A DNA stretch of 64,000 nucleotides. Origin: Temnothorax longispinosus. Its lineage: Eukaryota > Arthropoda > Insecta > Hymenoptera > Formicidae. Positions 37,924 to 51,921 of this stretch are shown here, piece by piece (positions within the stretch are counted from its first letter, which is position 1; each line of letters begins with the position of its first letter). Made by a program: the position numbers and the translations under genes. Under the pieces are notes generated by a model. The model was not told the origin of the DNA. It searched no databases and worked only from the letters and a program-made list of their open reading frames with translations. The stretch spans positions 6,603,019-6,667,018 of the forward strand of contig NC_092367.1 of NCBI RefSeq assembly GCF_030848805.1, in the 5' to 3' direction.

Positions 37924-37925
<2 letters not shown>

Positions 37926-40900
37926 GTTTTCCCTATTCGCGGATTATCCTCTTTTTTACGAAATTGACGATGTGACGTAATTAATCCCAAATATGAACGC
38001 CGGCGTGCTCGACTTTCTGTTTAATACCGCGGGATATTCTGCGTTCGCCGCGCGCATGCATTGAAATCAACTGGCGTCGCGATGTGATTGAATTTCACGG
38101 CGCGCCAGACGTCGGCGAGCATGAGTTTATTAGCAGACATATACGTGTCACTGTCGCATTACCATTAGCGGCCGGTTAAATCCGTTTCGAGCCCGAAGCG
38201 GCTTAACGTCTGCGGCGTTGCACGCTGTTGAGGTTTATCTAGCCTGCTCTGACGCGCGAAGAGGGACAGGGCGTTTTTCTCCACGATAATCCATCCCCCC
38301 CGATGGTCGGATACGGCGGACTGCCGTCGTAATTTCTTCATTCGCGCTGCTACCGGCGTGTATAGAATCTGATCATATCTGCCTGTTAAATGCATTGACG
38401 TAATAGCTACCGAACACGCGGCAATATGCAGACGAATGAGATTTTCATCGCTTGTTAAGACCAACCGTATCCGCCGTAAACATTTAAATGTTAATAAAGT
38501 ATTTAAATGTTAATTAAATGATTGTTTGTTTGAGGAAATTATTTTTTTGAGGTGCTTGAAATATTTTTTATAATTAATGCATTATGTAAATGAATTAATT
38601 AAGTCAGTTAGACGTATAAATATCAGCATATTTCGCTGAGATGAAACATAATTAATTCATACACAACATATTTGTGCAGAACCTTTTTAGCTTGAAACAG
38701 AAATAAAGAACAGCCATTATTAAATAATTCTGCTGCCTCTAATAAATAACGTACTATAATAAATAAAACACTAATCTAGTGTTACGTGGACAGCGGCATA
38801 ATTAATCAAGTCGAAATATTTTACTTATAATCGACAATAATTTCAACATCTATTCGATAAAACAAAATGTTTCTATTTCAATATAATTCCTTGCAAGCGC
38901 ATATACACATCTAGTGAGACGAAGTACGTTAATCGACGGAAACGAATCTCGCTTCTGTTCTCGCTAATTTATTAGCTCTTCTGCGCACAGCGCAACGCGA
39001 AGCGATTACCAAAGCTACGGGCCGCAAGTACAGCTAAGAGCGTTAGTCACTCGTCTCATAATTTGTTCACTTCTATATTTAGGCACGATACGACAATACG
39101 ATCCCCGGGCTTTCCTCGCTCGCGGGGACGCTCGCCTCGGCGCCAGTGCCTCTGTGACAGTGACAACGTGAAGCGGGGCCGCTTCGACGTACGAAAATAA
39201 ATCCGTCGATGGGCCGCGAAGACTCGCGCGACGCGCCGTGGAATCCCGAAGCACGTGTACAAACAACGCGTAAAACCCTTATTGCACGTCGGTCGCTGTC
39301 GACGCCCGTATTTCTCGGCGCGCATACGCGCGCGCGCGTGTGTGTGCGTTCGTATGTGAAAAGAGAGATCGTTCGTCTTTTTATGAACTTTAAAACGCGA
39401 CTTTATAAAAGAAATACTTAATTAACACGGTCTTGATCTCTCAGCTCTTTCCTAAACCTGATACCTGAAATCTCTTTTATGCTCGACGCTTAATATTATC
39501 GGATAAAAAGGACTGAAATTAATTATCGCGTTGATACAAGCGGTATAACAAAACAGTTGGCGAACACAGCCCGCTAAGCGGTTAGGAATTACGAAACGCC
39601 CGAATTGCGGTACGCAATAAGAGAAGGGCGAAAGGAAGAGGCACTTCCGTGGCCGGCAAAAAGAGACGCTATCGCCATACAAGCCACAAAGAAATAACGC
39701 GCCGCCGAGGAGGGAACACGGCGGCCGGGTCTGTCACACGGAGCAAAAAGAGGCGCAGCAGTTTCTTTGAAGACAGATCGTTCGGGGACACTTGTCGAGT
39801 GGCGGCGGTGCCTTCTCCCGTGGGATTAAAGCTCGTATCCCTCCCTCTCCCCCCCCTTCCGTCGGCACCTCGTCTCGGGGAGGGAATGGGCCTACGGAGA
39901 GGAAAACTCGATCCAGCCGTGATAATGGTCCGCCGCGTCTCGCCGATAAATCTCATTGCGTTAAGGTCTCCATCGTAGTTTTTCCGTAGCCCCTCCGGGA
40001 CAAAATCGTCTCCATATCGTCGTTCTTACGTCCTTTATGTCCCTGTGTCCGTCGTGCAAGGGGGCAAGATCTAATTTAGCAACGTCCAAACAATGACAAA
40101 ACGGCGATTCACACTCTCGTCGCTTCGACGCTAAATGCGCCGTCTGATTATCTCGAAAATAACTTGCGCTTCTTCTCAACGATCGTGCCAAGAACACAGA
40201 GATTGCGTTTACCCGGCATTGCTGGCGAAAAGCTGAGGAGAAATTCAATAAAGGAATTGCCCCAGCGCCGACAGCTGATAAATGAGCGGCCAAAGATTGA
40301 ATACTGGAGATAAATGCCTTTGGAGTGACCGCGAACTCTTTTCCAGACGGTTGTTCTTGCACGATCAAAAATAAATCACGAGCGATATTATTCCACTTCA
40401 ATATGTTGGACAAAATTGTCCCAGGCGGCCGCCACCTTTTTCCGACGCGTCGCGACGGCTTCGGCAGCCTCGACAAAAGTTTCCGACCGTCTCGGGGGAT
40501 CGGTAAACACGAAAACTTACCCCGGCTTAAAACAATTGATACCTCCAGGTGATACCAACGCCTAAACTTTTTTTCGATATACTCGACTAGTCGCAGAATG
40601 ACAGACGATGGATTGATAAAAAAAATTGGTTTTTTTTTTACTTTTACTCAATGATAAACTAATAAATTAAATAAGAATCTACAGACTAAAATAAGTAAAG
40701 CTACACTTTTTAAGTTTCTTCCCGACTTATTACAGTGCCGTCTGGAACAATTTCCGAGTTGCAACACTCTTTCTTCCAAGTCGCGGTATTTTATGTTTTC
40801 ATCTTCCAAAGTACATCTCGTTACTCGAGGTTTTAAACGCGTTTTCGCGTGAAACATCGCGATGAATAAATGGAAAATGGAAATAAAAAGGGCTGCAAGC

Positions 40901-43900
40901 TCTCGCTTCGTATCGCGTTTACGCGTCGCCGTTTTACGACCATTCACATTCGTCAAGCGCTTTATTATATCCGTATCTGCGGAACGCTCTCGTCGCATCG
41001 GACCCCTATTATAGAATCTTTATTGCATACAAACGCGCGTAACTAGTGAATTAATCTCCGTAAAGATATTAATAACGAATGGTCGATGAAATGGAAAAAT
41101 ACACTCGCGATTATCAAAACGTACGTATCTTTCATTTTAAATTAATTAAACCCGTCTGTCCTTGCGCGTGTATTATAGGTGTACATATTCTTCAATGATT
41201 TAATGGAATAAATTTAAAATATTTCCCTTTACCGCATTAATCTTTTCCACAACGTCAAAATTTCACGAGAGAGAATCCCTCTGTATGCGCAACGATATCG
41301 AACAAAATACTATTAACTCAATTTTCCCTGTATTCGCGATCCAGGGCCACTTTTCATAATCACCGGTGCGAATTATTCCCGGCGCGTAGCGCGAACGAGC
41401 CCACGCGGCGAACAGGGACCATCCCCGTAACGGACAAACACGCTAATGTCCTTTGAATTCCAATTAACGCGAATTGTTTAATTTGGAGCGACGGCGGCGC
41501 GGTCGTGTCCCCTTTCGCGGCGGTATCGCACTCGAATCGCCACGAATGAGTTTACGCGTACGCCACGGGCGTTGTACAATGCGCGAGACAGGGGGGAATG
41601 GGGGACGAGCCAAAGTTATCGCGACGCATTATCGTCGCCGGCGCATTCGTCGTTGCACCGCGCGCTGCACGCGCCCGCGCTGCACTTATCGGTACGCTAT
41701 CGGCCCGCCTGCGTCGGCGCCGACGAAACACCCGGGTTTATCGCGAACGTCGATCAGGCATCGATCAACGCGCGTTATAAATGATTCCCGTCGACGTTTT
41801 ACGCGAGATACGCGCGCCGCAATTATACGAAGAGCCCGTTTCTGATCGTCGATGATTTAAAAAAGCTACACGGCACAGATAATAGTTTCATCAATTTGTA
41901 ATTAAAAGTGTTTATATATCACACTTCATTCTCCTATTATACGGTAAGTTGAATGTAAGAAAAAATAAATATTTGCCGTTACGTATTTCGCGTGAAAGAA
42001 ACGTTCGCGATAGTTTTCTGGTAAAACACGCACCTGTTCTTTATATGGGAATCCTGAATCAATAGCCAGATGTGTATCCATATATTAAATTACCTTTAAT
42101 TATGCTATTTCTAATTTCACGAGCCTGATGCTAGTAGCAATTCGCGACTGTCGTGCCGCTTGTCGTCGCACGGATGCAGGGGGGTGGGTGCGCGCAGAAG
42201 GCAGCTGACGAAATATGTCGCGTGCGGCCGTCGAGCGACAACGTTTCGCATCGCTTGGGTAAGCACATTACTCCCGACTGCCATAATTAAATGTGTTACG
42301 TGACAACGGCGCGCTACCGGCTAGACTATCGCACGCGGGCTTTACGTCGTTCGACAATAACCATTCTTTTTCGATGTCGGCCAAATCGCCTGACTTGGAT
42401 TTATGGCGATGACTACACTGAGGGTTAAACCTCTTGCTATTGAGTAAGCGAAATAACTAATTTCCATACTTGTCAAAATTTTAATCATTGTATCTCGTAA
42501 TAATTTTGTTTATAAACACCCCACGTCTTCTCTCGTTTTATATGTTAAATATATTTGTCACGAACAACAGCCATTTACAAGATCTATCAATTTTAGTAAT
42601 GATGGTAATTTAAAATAAGTCGCTATTTGATGATCTTATATGCAAAAATAAATTAAGCTATAACACTTAAAAAAATTAATTTTAGCCGATGCAAATTTGC
42701 AATAAAATTGACAGTGCAAAACCTTACATGTTATTTAATTAATTTAGACTCCTACTTGCAAATGAACAGTTAACCAATTAATTCTTCCTAAAATTACTTT
42801 TTTTGCGAATTTAATTCGGAATGCAACTCTTCAATGTTATTATGCATATCTCACGATATTTTTAACAACGTATAAATATGAGGAAAAACATACGCACATG
42901 CCGTTGCACGGAACCAAATGGAAAAAGCGATTGTCACGCGGAGAGACGGTGGAGAATCGCTGAATAAATCTATCCGACGCTCGTTATTCTCTTTGCCGAT
43001 AAAACCGTCTTCAATCGCGTCGAAAAGAAACGCGTCGTCCACATATATCCGTTAAATCGTGCGCGCGCCGCGACGGACTGATTCACGGCTCTTGGGCTTT
43101 GCACCCTTTGCACGCGTCCGCGAGTGTTAATGCCGCGTTAGCGGCGCACTTCCCTCTCCTCCATCTCCTCTTCCCTCGAGTTAATGCACCAACAAATTCG
43201 CATTTAAATTACCCATTCACCGCCGTAGCCAGTTCATGCCCGGCCGTTTTAACAACGTAATTCAGATACTTCAAGAGGAAAGTTTCGTCCTAGCAATTGG
43301 CGATGCCGAGCGAGCCACCGATCAAGAGTTGAGATTTACAATATTGTAAAAAATACCTGTTACGAATAAGAGATAAAAATACAAGCAAATTATAGAGAAT
43401 TTAATGATTGTGCATTATTGCATGTATTAGATAATAATATAAAGCAGACACGTATTATTAAATGTTACATGCAAAATAAACCATCGCGGTATCAAAATTT
43501 TCTCCAACGGCACCCAATCGTTACGTCCGACGAGAGATATACGTCAAAGTCGACTAATCACCTTTGACTGGATTAATGTCAAGAGCACGATGGTCGATTA
43601 GCTATCTTGCGATGTAGCGCATGTCACCCGGAACGTAACAACAACAACAATACAACAGGGATAATGGATCCGATAGGCTCGTTAACGGTCTATGCCGCGG
43701 TTGAATCTTAACGATTCTCGTTGTGATCGTGATCCGAGGGGCGCCACGTAGCCATTATCAGAGGCTGTCGAAGACGTTCCCGTGCGAGCAAATAATAACG
43801 ATTCGACGTGGCGATTAATGCCCTCGTCGTGGCGCACGGAGAGAGGATGATTATATGCGAGAGCGGAAAAGGGGAGAGAGCGAATGAGAGCGAAGGTTAA

Positions 43901-46730
43901 ATCGGCTCGATGGTCCATACGTAACGAGATATATCGCGAACGAGCGCGGCAAGCAATAATTTATCACGTAAAAGGCATCGCCTTTGGCGTACGGTAAATG
44001 CCCGCCGATAGGTCACGCCTGTCCCAATGAACGGCAAAATTGCATGGCAAGGCTGCGTTCACATGCGCCCGTAATAGGCTTAGCCGCTAAACGCCGCCAG
44101 AGATTGTCAAACGACCGTTCGTGAGAGCGGACGCGATATACCACGCGGAAATATTTTTCGTCCTTTACTGTTGCGACGTGTGTCGATGTTGACGCATGAC
44201 GAAATCCGATGGAAACGGCGACGTCAAAATCATTCTTCGGAAGTAAAAAAAATCTTTTTTTTTTCTTTTTGGCGTTCCCTCGTTCTGAAAATAACGACGC
44301 GCATTCCAGAATAATTCTTTATCTTAACGCCTAATGCGAGAATAATAATAACGTTGACTTGAGCGTAAAAGCGCCAGATTAGCATATATGTACTGTGAGG
44401 TGATGTTAATTAAGTAGGACGTGGGGAGAGAGAAGGCAGCATTAAGTTACACACCATTAGTGAAAAAAAGTAATTTGTTGCGAGGTAAGGATTTGCTCCG
44501 GTATCGTTCCAGGATCTTGCTCGTATGCGAAATACGGCATTTAGTCTAATTGAGCTCCATCAATTATACGAATGCAAATCGAGTTTTAATAATCCCCATT
44601 CGCTAATTACACGGATCAGCGCAGCGAGTCCAACTAGCAATGAAGAAAACGAATCGAGCGATTAACGGTGACTTATAACGTCGAATATACGACGGCAAAA
44701 CTGGTCTATTCACCGGAGAAAGTATCGCGCACGACCTATTTTCTTCGACAACGAACGTCAAGAATTTCGGGTGTGTCGCGCGTAACAATGTGTATGTAAT
44801 TTTTTTTTAAATAAATATTCCGAATTAATTCCATATTTCGTATACTTCTACTTGTGGAAATATTAGATTTAAGGCGTAATAATTTTGGATTTAAGCAAAA
44901 ATAACAAAATAATTACAAGTATGCGTGAGTAATGATAAAAATCATATTAAAAAATATCCGAAAAACGAGAAAAAGTACCTACAATTCTCAAATATGATTG
45001 GAAATAAATCAAATTGTCGAACAAAGTTAAAATCCAAGAGCAATTTGAGCAAACCAGAAATCACACCGAGACAAGCCGGGCGTTGTCGAAATAATTGAGC
45101 CAATCATCGTGAGCACTGATGTACACGTCGCAACGTGTCGCTCGGCCGCTCTGAAGAATGTTGCCGCTACAACGTCCCGGTACGTTCACCTCGACGGCGC
45201 GAAAGAGCGTACACGAGCGCGAGAGGGGCCGATTGCAAAAGTGACGAAAAAAGTAGCAGGAGGCGCTACAAGGGCGAATCGCGGCACATCCCCCCACGTG
45301 TATAATGACGGTGCACACCGCGTCGTTCCCGAGGAGAGGAATGCCGTGCAATTACAGCCGGTGGTCCTCCGCGGCGGTATTACGCCCGTCGCCGCTTGTA
45401 ACGTCCGATGACTTAAGCGGCATTTAGTGGTTTTCGGTGTCACGGCAACCTTTACAATGTTGTTGCCCGACCGACGCGGACACGCAGCCGTCTGGATAAA
45501 AGGGAAAAGAAACACCGCCGGAGGGTCGTCGCGTACGCCGAGATAGCTTCGTCCTCGGGGCAATAAACAAATTACACTCTTCGCCGATCGTAGAGCGTAA
45601 TCGTCCGATTCGCGCGAGTAACACGTCTCCCGGAGAAAAACTGCACGTGACAACGCACGCGAGAGAATAGGGCTCTTGTTCGTCTTCGTAAAAACGCGCC
45701 GGCTGCCACCGAAGTCACGCGAGGCGGTTTTTAGAATATTAAAAATCGAACCCACCCATGACAAGTAATCGCGAGGTGTCCGTACGAGAATGTGTAATTT
45801 CCGAATCGATAAAATTCTCAATTTAAAAAAAAAATCGATTTAATTACTAGTAAAAATTCCGTAGACGGTCACATGCCAAGCGATCAAATTCGACGACACG
45901 TATCGTTCTCCATGAATAGATATCGCAATCGCTGCGAACCTGTCGATTCGATCGACGATAGATACACTCGCAATTACCATAACGATACCGGTTTGCGTCG
46001 CTCAGCCGATTCCCGCCGATTCCCAGAACGGCAGATCGCATCTGTCGCGGTAATTAAACGAATTCCACGTCGCCGATCGTTCGATCTAGTTCGCATCGAT
46101 GATTAAAGCGCGGCGGCGACGAGTCAGCAGCGCGGCCCTCTCGCCACGATCAATTAGCCTCTCCTCCGGCGATCCCGTCCGAAAATGATCCGCGCAGTTT
46201 TGCTCGCGTTAAATTCTGCGCATAAATTACTCACGGTTTACACGTTTTACAACCCCGCTCGGACACTTTACAGCGCCGACGGGACGCGACTTCGAAATAA
46301 CCATTCGAACGAACTCGTACGTATGTAATTAATGCCGAGAGAAAGAGCGAGAGCAAGAACGAGAGAAAGAGAGAGAAAGCCCGGCACATCGATAAGTTTC
46401 TGCGCGAGCTGGTCGCCGGAGAGAAACGATGACCGAAAGAGAAAGAGGAGTCGAAAAGGGGAAAGGAGACAACACGAAGTCAGTCAAAGTCAACGACCCA
46501 CATGCCACGAAGTTGCCTGGCGTGGGCAGAGACTAATGGGAAGATATACTGGCGACCGAACGTGGATGGATAGACGTAGGTATTACCGGCGTCAGTATCA
46601 TCTGGCACATCATGCGCAGGCTCGCTCGCTCGTTGGCGCGCGTGGGAGTCGCGCTCGTTTCAGTTCCATAAAGCAGCCTTCGAATATCTCTCCGAGAGCT
46701 ACGAGCCAGGCGGCGTGTGGGCACCAAGAA

Positions 46731-46789
46731 AACTGTGTTACTGACAATGGGTGTCTCCTTAACATTGGCAATGAAAAACAGGCACGCTA
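46731..46789 (+). repeat. Local duplicate element C, copy 1
   Basis: This aligns with 47543-47606 from AACTRTRTTACT through ACAATGGG to GTCAATRAA-like and GCTA ends, with two small gaps. On the minus strand it lacks the splice signals seen in copy 2. Confidence 0.6.
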
Positions 46790-47542
46790 ACCCGGCGAGA
46801 GACGTTACCGAGATAACGACCGCGTGCACCAAGACACGCGTCGCGCAACGACGACGATCTCTTACGGAGTGCAAGGGCGTAAAATACGCCCGACAGATGT
46901 GAAGCGAGGAGAGCGAGACGGGGACAGTCGAGAAAAAATCATTTTGCTAGGATATTACTTGGCCAGTTTATGGCGTTGCCGATGGTAAACGCGGAATAAA
47001 TGCCGCATACCGGGGTGCGTTTGTAACGAATCGCGTTACTCGCGACCGTTCTCGCCGCTACTACCGCGTTGTGTACCTCGACGAAAGAATCTCAAATGCA
47101 GGGAGACGACGAAGCGTCGTGTAAGGCCGTCGTAAAACTGACCGTAACACGCGCTATCTGAAAACCGCTACCACATCAGAATAACAATTAGAACGCGCTC
47201 GAAGTAACGCGGGAAAGATTTCTTTTAAACGGCCGGGTATGCCAGAACACGCGCTTTTATACGCGTGCGGCGAACGAGTTTTACGACGCGCAAGTGGTAC
47301 GTTATTAAAGCATGAAATTGCAGAGAACTGATAAGCCGAGCTGTTCGTAAAATAAAAACGTTCTGAATAACTTTGAGTAAGGAAAGAAATATGCTTCGTG
47401 GAGAGCCAACTCTCCAATTCAAGTTTTATTTCAACCAAGTTTGAACCCAGTCAGTCGCGTAGGAGAGTCGAGGTTCATAAAATAGCCTTCGATCGTTGAT
47501 CTAACGCATATTTCCGAAGGACGATAGCGTGGGCATCGATAG

Positions 47543-47606
47543 AACTATATTACTTACGCTTAACAATGGGCACCGTCTTAGTATTGTCAATAAAGTAGAC
47601 GTGCTA
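47543..47606 (+). repeat. Local duplicate element C, copy 2 (contains the candidate microexon)
   Basis: Partner of 46731-46789, about 814 bp away, same orientation. It contains the exon-like segment 47558-47603 on the minus strand with both splice signals intact. Confidence 0.6.
47558..47603 (-). CDS. Candidate 46-nt microexon, member of a duplicated pair
   Basis: On the minus strand a strong acceptor (TCTTTCTTTTTGTATAG) is followed by 46 nt and a donor AAGC|GTAAGTAA. The first frame reads HVYFIDNTKTVPIVK plus one base; a second frame is open, the third has a stop. A diverged copy at 46731-46789 lacks the pyrimidine tract, carries a net 2-nt length difference that shifts this frame, and has lost the GTAAGT. 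That is what a decayed duplicate of a small exon would look like. It is on the same strand as the MBD5/6 exon and inside its presumed upstream intron. The peptide belongs to no family I recognise, and with 46 nt chance cannot be ruled out. Confidence 0.25.
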
Positions 47607-49829
47607 TACAAAAAGAAAGATGACATTCAGTTACAAAAGGCTGCGGAGAACATCACAGAGTCCCGATGACATCCACGCTCTACCGCAAATTTTAAAAATT
47701 GAATTTTATTAAATCACGTCGTCATCAAATATCTATCCTATCGAAATATATCTCCAATATTTTACATCACAAAGCGATGCGTATTCTTCGCTCCTCTTTG
47801 TATCCGTTCGTCCTTGAATCGAAAAAAAGATTTCTATCTATATGCGGCATCGGAAGACGAGAAGGCGCTAACTTGTAAGCGGAGGCTTGTGCCGAGCCGA
47901 GCAGGCAATCACGAATCGGCCACTTAGCGGCGCGACTTTCCAAAAAGCGGCTCTTCTAACTAGCTAACCGCAGGTATCGGTGAAACACACTCCCGGATTC
48001 ACGGCGGAACGTCACCGCCGTTAACGGGTAGCAGCGGCCCCGACTTTACAATTTCCGGCGATGCATAACCAATTAGCGGCGGCGGACCAAGTCCCCGTCT
48101 GTCGTCGTCCACGCGAAGGAGCGCTTGTTAATAGCACTAATACGAGCCGTGCAAAGTGACAACGAACGTCCCCTAAAATTGTCAACGCGCGTTGGTTTCT
48201 ATAAGCACACCGAGCTGAGTCAAGTCTCAAAGACGGTGAAATGTTGTTTTGAGATTCCATCCGGCTCCGCATGCAAATGTATCGAAAGCAACGCGTGCCT
48301 CATATAAGCGGTCGTAAACGTCGCAGGAAGCGTCAAATTCGACGAACGGCATCTCTTAAAATAGACATTAAAAATAAAAGATATTTAGAAATGTGTCTGC
48401 TTAATTCTTTTTACCAATAATTTCTTTCGCGAGGAGAATGGATAATAAATATTCGTTCCCCGTTCGCGTTGACGACAGGGTTTAAAAGGGTACGAGAGCG
48501 ACGACAACGTTAATTATCGTCGTCCACGCGAAACAAGGAATCAACCGACGCGGCTCTTCGGCATCTCGACCGAACCAAGCCGAAAATGGAGAGCTAGGAA
48601 ATTATGAGCTGGCACACGCGTGGCCAGGGGTAATTGAAAATAATTGGCTGGCCAGTTATACGCGAGTCGGGACACGAAGCGGGCATAAATCTCCGGTAAT
48701 TCGTTGTATAAAGGAGAGACCGCTCGCGTAATGACGCGAGCCGCTCTGCGAGAGACAAAGAGCGACCGGGGCAGAACGCGAGGCTGGATCGAAGACAAGA
48801 AAATCGATTCTTCTTTCGACGCTCGGCGATCTCACCATTTATCTTTAGCATTTAATCATTTGTAAGATAATATTGCGAATATAATGTAAGAATAAAAAAT
48901 CTGTATAAAATCAAATAATAATAAAATAATTAAAACATTATTATCTAGATTTAGATATAATAAAAGTCCGATTACAAATTGCTTGTTCAGTAAATCAACG
49001 TTAATATCAAAGATAGTGAATTTAATTAACTTGGCAAATTCTCTCATCCAATAAATTAATTGATAAATACGCTAGTCGACGAGTTGTAAGTAGCTTACGG
49101 TCCAACGTGACGGCGATAAAGCGGAGGAAATAACACGCGGAGGAAATGGCGCGTGTATTTAATTCGAGGATACAAAGGCGGAAGCCGGCGAGATTGGCAA
49201 ACTTGTTCGCGGCGGTAGACCAAGGAAATATACATAATATCTGCAGATACGGAGTCACATTAGACGTCGTTAATTAATTGAGGGAGCGAAGATAAGCGAT
49301 ACGCCGAGAGAGAGGCGGAAAAAGATATTTGATGAACATCTGAAGATTAAAGTAAATATGCTTGCGCTTGCATCGTGCACATACTTGAAGAAGATAGATC
49401 TGTTCATTTTAATAAAAGGATCTATTATGATCCCGTCGCGTAGCATCGTATAATGCTTTCGTTGACTTAACATGCTGCACGCGATGTTTGAGGTGGAGGT
49501 AGATGGAAATAACGTATACACAAAGGATCGTTTGAAGTATATAGCTTCGAGCGTGTTGTCTTAACACTTAAAGGATGGAAGATCCCACAGCTACCATTCC
49601 CCCCTTCGGCCGGTTGCTGTACTTCGATTATTAAGCAGATACCGGAATGACAGGCGCTACGCGACAAATATATACTCCCATTGTATTCAAATCACTTTCA
49701 GTTTTTCAGGAATAATTACGTCTTCTTCTCGTTTCGTCGGCGGATAGTAAAGATACCATCTGTCAGAGAATTCTGCAGATAAATGACATTAAGGAAAACG
49801 AAGTTGACCGTATAAATCGCGTACGAATC

Positions 49830-49867
49830 GCGTGCGTGCGTGCGAGCGTGCGTGCGTGCGTGCGTGT
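49830..49867 (+). repeat. (TGCG)n microsatellite
   Basis: Tetranucleotide run with one interruption. Confidence 0.9.
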
Positions 49868-51794
49868 ACATCCGCTCTCGGCGTTGCCTTCTTGGACCAC
49901 GGCCCACACTGCCTGTTATTCATATTCTCTCTGATTGAGATGGAATGCTGTCGTGGCTAGGGCTCGTCCCTCCCCCGGTGCCCCGTGCGGCCTTTCTCCC
50001 CTCGCCACAGGACGTCCCTCATACGCCCGGATCGTCTGAACCCTGGACCAGTTCTGCCACTAGTTCCGAGCGCGAAATCAAGTCCAAATCAATCTAAACC
50101 GACATCTAAATGCCGCGTCATTGTTTACATCTTCTTCATATCGCGCTAAGACATTTAATTTCGCAGGAGCAATAAAAATTGGATTTTGAAAAATAACTTG
50201 GAAATAACTAAGAAATAACTAGGAACATGAAAATATAACAGTAACCGTAAATAACGGCTAGAAATTATTACACTTTCATATAACATATAAAAAGTTGTAT
50301 GTACGTAATAAAAATTGCTATCTCCCGCCTCTTTCATTATCCGCGCAACTGGTTTCTGACGCGCTTTTCATTCGTGCGCTAAGGGTCTCTGTCGTAAAGC
50401 GAATGGCGCGCGTATCGAGATAGATCAAGAGCGATAATCATTTTGATAAGAACTTAATTAACGCGTGATGTATCTCGCGAACCGGTGTACAACCAGTACA
50501 ACGCACGCGCGCGACGAGCCACGGCTCGGAAAAGATATTACCAAGATTCCGCGCCGACATGCGTGTCCTGCGGCGCGTTCTACGCTTTTGTGCCATCTTG
50601 CCTCTCGCTCTTTTATTTTTGCCTCTCTCTTTCACTCTCTCCCCTTGCCTTATCGCCATAAAGATATCGCTTCGATTATTACCGTATTATCGTGGATTCA
50701 CGCCTTGCGTCGTATAAATGCCGGTAGCGGGGCCGATACTGATCGTTCCCGGCGTCTATAATCGTAACCCATGTGCGTAATTCTTCCGAGAGAAGATCGA
50801 ATATTCATAATCTTCTCTTTCGTGTGCGGGCCGTAAAATTTCTTAAAATTGGAGGGAATCGAGGATGAAGTACCGCTCGAGAAAAACAGCTCCCCGATAG
50901 CGCGATGCTCTTTTTATATTGAGGTAAAACGGAAATATGATATCGAAATATGATACGATGCTGTAAAATGAAAGAAAGATTCATAAATTATAGCGTTATT
51001 CAATGCGACGATCGTTACCGCGATCAGAGGGGAACCAACGACGACACAAGTGTAAACACTACGTTAAGCTAACTACATATACGTCCACAATAAGAAGCTA
51101 CAGTTGCATGACAGCTGTTGCGGGCGGTAATAATGAGTCGTCCTGACTGAACGTAATCTCAGTGGGATCGGGCAACGCGTGACAAAAATAGTGTTGCACG
51201 ACTATATATATATCGCGATATCGCGTGCAAGCGCGGTTTCCATAAAACAAAGATCACGCATAGGCTGCTGCTTTCCCAACATGTGTGACCGTGCATTTAA
51301 TCGATATTAAATACTGAAAATAATCTCGCCTAACGAATTTCCCTTGCTGTATGTACGTTGCCTTGTTACGTTAAGAATGCCATTTTCAGTATCTGATAAT
51401 CAGATGTCATCTTATAATTATATTTACCACAATAAATTAATATCTATGTAATTTTATAATTTATAACATAAATCTCTTGACCGTTGAGCGAATTTTGGGA
51501 TCAAGTAACATCAGAAATTAGCACAGATCCGAAGAAAAAAAATGGGTAAATTTTCCAGCGCAGTGGAATTAATGTCTGAAAAATGTGATTAACATTCCAC
51601 GATGAAAAATGTCGCGCCGCATCATGGCTATCGTGACGCGTTGCGGCGCGGGGCGAGGGCGGCGGGTTTATATTACACCGTCGGGACAGCTATAAGTATT
51701 TCAATCAACGGCATGCACGCGATAATTAATCACGGCTCGCGCGGGGATGCAATTTCGCGCGGTCGACGACGAAAATAACGTTCGCGGATAATCC

Positions 51795-51921
51795 GACGAC
51801 GACGACGACGTGCGCTGGCAGAACCGTCTTCGAGACCGCGCGAACGATCTTCCCGATCGCGCGCGGGGAGGCCGCTTCAATTAATTCCGTCCCGTCCAAG
51901 AAGAAGACGACGACGACGACG
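51795..51921 (+). repeat. Two (GAC)n tracts 90 bp apart
   Basis: Tracts at 51795-51810 and 51898-51921 give poly-Val frames on the minus strand. Confidence 0.8.

Larger units (their letters stand above)
34816..46330. other. Non-coding stretch
   Basis: It holds the TA tracts near 37.6-37.9 kb and several longer open frames (36845-37411, 39961-40476, 45186-45821, all minus) without family signatures. A donor-like CCAG|GTAAGA is at 37171 on the plus strand. Confidence 0.45.

Noticed and set aside
39961..40476. 171-codon minus-strand open frame
   Set aside because: It has no recognisable family, and about one frame of this size is expected by chance over both strands of the window.
41930..41950. 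Donor-like ACG|GTAAGTTG on the plus strand
   Set aside because: The sequence before it is AT-rich with stops and no acceptor; isolated donor motifs are expected by chance.
45061..45351. DVYIS-like segment considered as the missing N-terminal MBD exon
   Set aside because: Phase does not join the MBD exon and the expected GW upstream is absent.
45186..45821. 211-codon minus-strand open frame
   Set aside because: Longer than usual for chance, but there is no motif, no clear splice sites and no conservation evidence.
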